Below are positions 62,470 to 64,000 of a stretch of 64,000 nt of DNA, piece after piece. The stretch lies in NCBI RefSeq assembly GCF_001028175.1, contig NZ_AEJF01000075.1, positions 62,001-126,000 on the forward strand, in the 5' to 3' direction. Both the position numbers and the translations under genes were made by a program. The notes below the pieces were generated by a model. It saw only the letters and a list, made by a program, of their open reading frames with translations. It did not search any database and had not been told where the DNA came from. This stretch comes from Caballeronia mineralivorans PML1(12) (lineage in GTDB: Bacteria; Pseudomonadota; Gammaproteobacteria; Burkholderiales; Burkholderiaceae). Within the stretch, counting starts at the first letter, position 1. Every line of letters starts with the position of its first letter.

Positions 62470-63237
62470 ATGTCAGAGTTATTCGATTTGAGCGGCCGCA
62501 CGGCGCTCGTCACGGGATCGGCACGCGGTATCGGCTTCGCGCTTGCGGAAGGATTGGCGAAGGCAGGCGCGTCTGTGATTCTTAACGGCACACGCGCCGA
62601 TACCGTTGCAGAGGCAGTGGCCCGCTTAGAGGCGAAGGGTTTCGCCGCTACCGGTCGCGCGTTCGACGTGACCGACGAACACGCTGTCGCCGAGGCCTTC
62701 GCGCAGTGGGACAAGGACGGTGTCCACATCGACATCCTGATCAACAACGCCGGCATCCAGTTCCGCAAGCCGCTTGTGGAACTGGAACTCAGTGACTGGC
62801 AGCGCGTGATCGATACCAACCTGACCAGTGCATTCATCGTCTCGAAGCAGGTGGCCAAGCGCATGATCGCGCGCGGATCGGGTGGCAAGATCGTGAATAT
62901 CGGTTCGCTGACGAGCGAGGCAGCACGCGCAACCGTGGGCGCGTACACCGCGGCCAAGGGTGGCATCAAAATGCTGACGCGTGCGATGAGCGCCGAATGG
63001 GCCGCGTCGAATATCCAGGCGAACGCCATCGGCCCGGGCTACATCCTGACCGACATGAACCAGGCGCTGATAGAAAACGCCGCGTTCGATGCATGGGTGA
63101 AAAGCAGCAATCCATCTCAGCGCTGGGGCAAACCCGAAGAACTGGTCGGCACGGCGGTGTATCTCTCTTCGACGGCGTCGAGTTATGTGAACGGCCAGAT
63201 CATCTACGTCGATGGAGGCTGGCTGGCGGTTCTCTAG
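62470..63237 (+). CDS. SDR oxidoreductase, gluconate 5-dehydrogenase-like
   Basis: A 255-residue SDR: cofactor motif VTGSARGIGFALAEGLAKAG, NNAG (INNAGIQFRKP), catalytic Ser (NIGSLTSE), Tyr-Lys (YTAAKGG) and the C-terminal VDGGWLAVL. The overall pattern, with SDWQRVIDTNLTSAF, is that of IdnO-type gluconate 5-dehydrogenases. A substrate cannot be fixed. It stands alone between the hydantoin operon and kbl. Confidence 0.9.
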   Translation: MSELFDLSGRTALVTGSARGIGFALAEGLAKAGASVILNGTRADTVAEAVARLEAKGFAATGRAFDVTDEHAVAEAFAQWDKDGVHIDILINNAGIQFRKPLVELELSDWQRVIDTNLTSAFIVSKQVAKRMIARGSGGKIVNIGSLTSEAARATVGAYTAAKGGIKMLTRAMSAEWAASNIQANAIGPGYILTDMNQALIENAAFDAWVKSSNPSQRWGKPEELVGTAVYLSSTASSYVNGQIIYVDGGWLAVL

Positions 63238-63381
63238 GTTCTCCGGGTTTTCCGATCCCGGTCAGCGCCGTCCGAACGTTCGCGCAAATGGCATTTTCCT
63301 TCATACTGGCAGCCGCGCCATCGAAACGGCGTTGCCGTGCGGTCCTCGTGACTGTCCTCGTATTACTTAGGAGCATGATCC

Positions 63382-64000
63382 ATGCACGATTCTTATCTTG
63401 CGCATGTGCGCAGCACCCTCGATCAGATTCGCGCCGACGGTTTCTACAAGACCGAGCGTGTGATCTCGAGTCCGCAATCCGCCGACATCCGGCTCGCGGG
63501 CGGCGGCGACATGCTGAACTTCTGCGCCAACAATTATCTCGGTCTCGCCGACGATGCACGCCTGATCGAGGCCGCAAAAGCGGGCCTGGATCGCGACGGA
63601 TTCGGCATGGCGTCGGTGCGGTTTATCTGTGGCACGCAGACCGTCCACAAGGAACTCGAGCAAGCGCTTGCCGCCTTCCTGCAAACCGACGACTGCATCC
63701 TGTACTCGAGTTGCTTCGATGCAAACGGCGGCCTGTTCGAAACCCTGCTCGACGAATCCGACGCCATCATCAGCGACGAACTGAATCACGCGAGCATTAT
63801 CGACGGCGTGCGCTTGTCCAAGGCGAAGCGTTATCGCTACAAGAACAACGATCTCGCCGACCTTGAGACGAAGCTGCGCGAAGCGGATGCAGCCGGCGCG
63901 CGTTTCAAGCTGATCGCCACCGACGGCGTGTTTTCGATGGACGGCATCATCGCAAATCTTGCCGGCATCTGCGATCTCGCCGATCGTTACGGCGCACTGG
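63382..64000 (+). CDS. kbl: 2-amino-3-ketobutyrate CoA ligase (glycine C-acetyltransferase), 3' end off window
   Basis: The first 206 residues of a PLP alpha-oxoamine synthase: [53 protein letters not shown] and [10 protein letters not shown]. These are diagnostic for Kbl, which with threonine dehydrogenase (normally the next gene) turns threonine into glycine and acetyl-CoA. AGGAG lies 8 bases before the ATG. The PLP Lys is beyond the window. Confidence 0.9.
   Translation, partial: MHDSYLAHVRSTLDQIRADGFYKTERVISSPQSADIRLAGGGDMLNFCANNYLGLADDARLIEAAKAGLDRDGFGMASVRFICGTQTVHKELEQALAAFLQTDDCILYSSCFDANGGLFETLLDESDAIISDELNHASIIDGVRLSKAKRYRYKNNDLADLETKLREADAAGARFKLIATDGVFSMDGIIANLAGICDLADRYGAL

Noticed and set aside
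1..64000. tRNA, rRNA or CRISPR loci
   Set aside because: Reading the intergenic regions on both strands showed no cloverleaf-like T-loop signature, rRNA sequence or repeat-spacer pattern; a covariance-model scan would be decisive.

Overview
The window reads as a stretch of a GC-rich betaproteobacterial chromosome or chromid, most likely Burkholderiaceae of the Paraburkholderia/Caballeronia type. The grounds are a Burkholderia-style trimeric porin, a NtaA-type monooxygenase, a bufferin operon with a NrsF anti-sigma factor, a hydantoin pathway, LysR/GlxA/PucR regulators and GC-rich codon use. This placement is inference from family content; there is no rRNA or marker gene to settle it. Several intact metabolic modules are separated by accessory DNA that is unusually rich in gene fragments.

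Layout. 1-5.1 kb: polyamine-type ABC permeases, an FMN reductase and a NtaA-type monooxygenase, divergent from a PucR-family regulator. 5.2-12.9 kb: secreted alpha/beta hydrolase, a large secreted PIG-L deacetylase with ricin and FG-GAP repeats, a NicO metal exporter with its DUF1007 partner, a SulP transporter and a small YqaE protein. 12.9-13.5 kb: debris of an H-NS gene and an MFS gene. 13.6-19.1 kb: a chemoreceptor, then an operon for the copper-binding bufferin peptide (bufA1-bufB-bufC-doxX) and the anti-sigma gene nrsF, with a good SigF-type ECF promoter in front of bufA1 but no sigma factor gene where one is expected. 19.2-21.1 kb: fragments of a chemoreceptor, a DUF1223 gene and a proline-racemase-family gene. 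21.2-23.4 kb: tandem haloacid-dehalogenase genes with an Lrp/AsnC regulator. 23.4-24.3 kb: IS relic and a ccdAB toxin-antitoxin pair.

24.7-32.3 kb is a coherent but unfamiliar catabolic module: LysR regulator, M20 amidohydrolase, MHS-type transporter, kynureninase-like PLP enzyme, a VOC-cupin-cupin fusion and an outer-membrane porin. An almost identical 16-bp sequence lies in the LysR/M20 divergent promoter and in front of the porin, which ties them into one regulon. I regard this as the best candidate for an undescribed system.

32.4-47.6 kb is a degraded accessory island. It holds a RES-Xre toxin-antitoxin pair, an IS200/IS605-type element, and many broken genes: sterol desaturase, SDR, aldo/keto reductase, tyrosine recombinase, EmrB-type MFS, nitroreductase, AtoE, a second MFS and a beta-lactamase-fold hydrolase. 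Three of them are full length except for a single in-frame TGA. 47.9-50.8 kb carries a YdjM-like membrane protein and a TonB-dependent siderophore receptor behind a Fur-like box.

51.2-55.5 kb is a basic-amino-acid ABC transporter operon with its own GlxA/ArgR-type regulator, resembling the Pseudomonas aot-argR locus, with a large hairpin before its first gene. 55.9-56.7 kb is a solitary binding protein. 56.7-62.3 kb is a LysR-controlled hydantoin operon (racemase, hydantoinase, D-carbamoylase, MFS permease) that should convert 5-substituted hydantoins to D-amino acids. The window ends with an SDR dehydrogenase and the start of kbl for threonine/glycine metabolism. No tRNA, rRNA or CRISPR array was seen.
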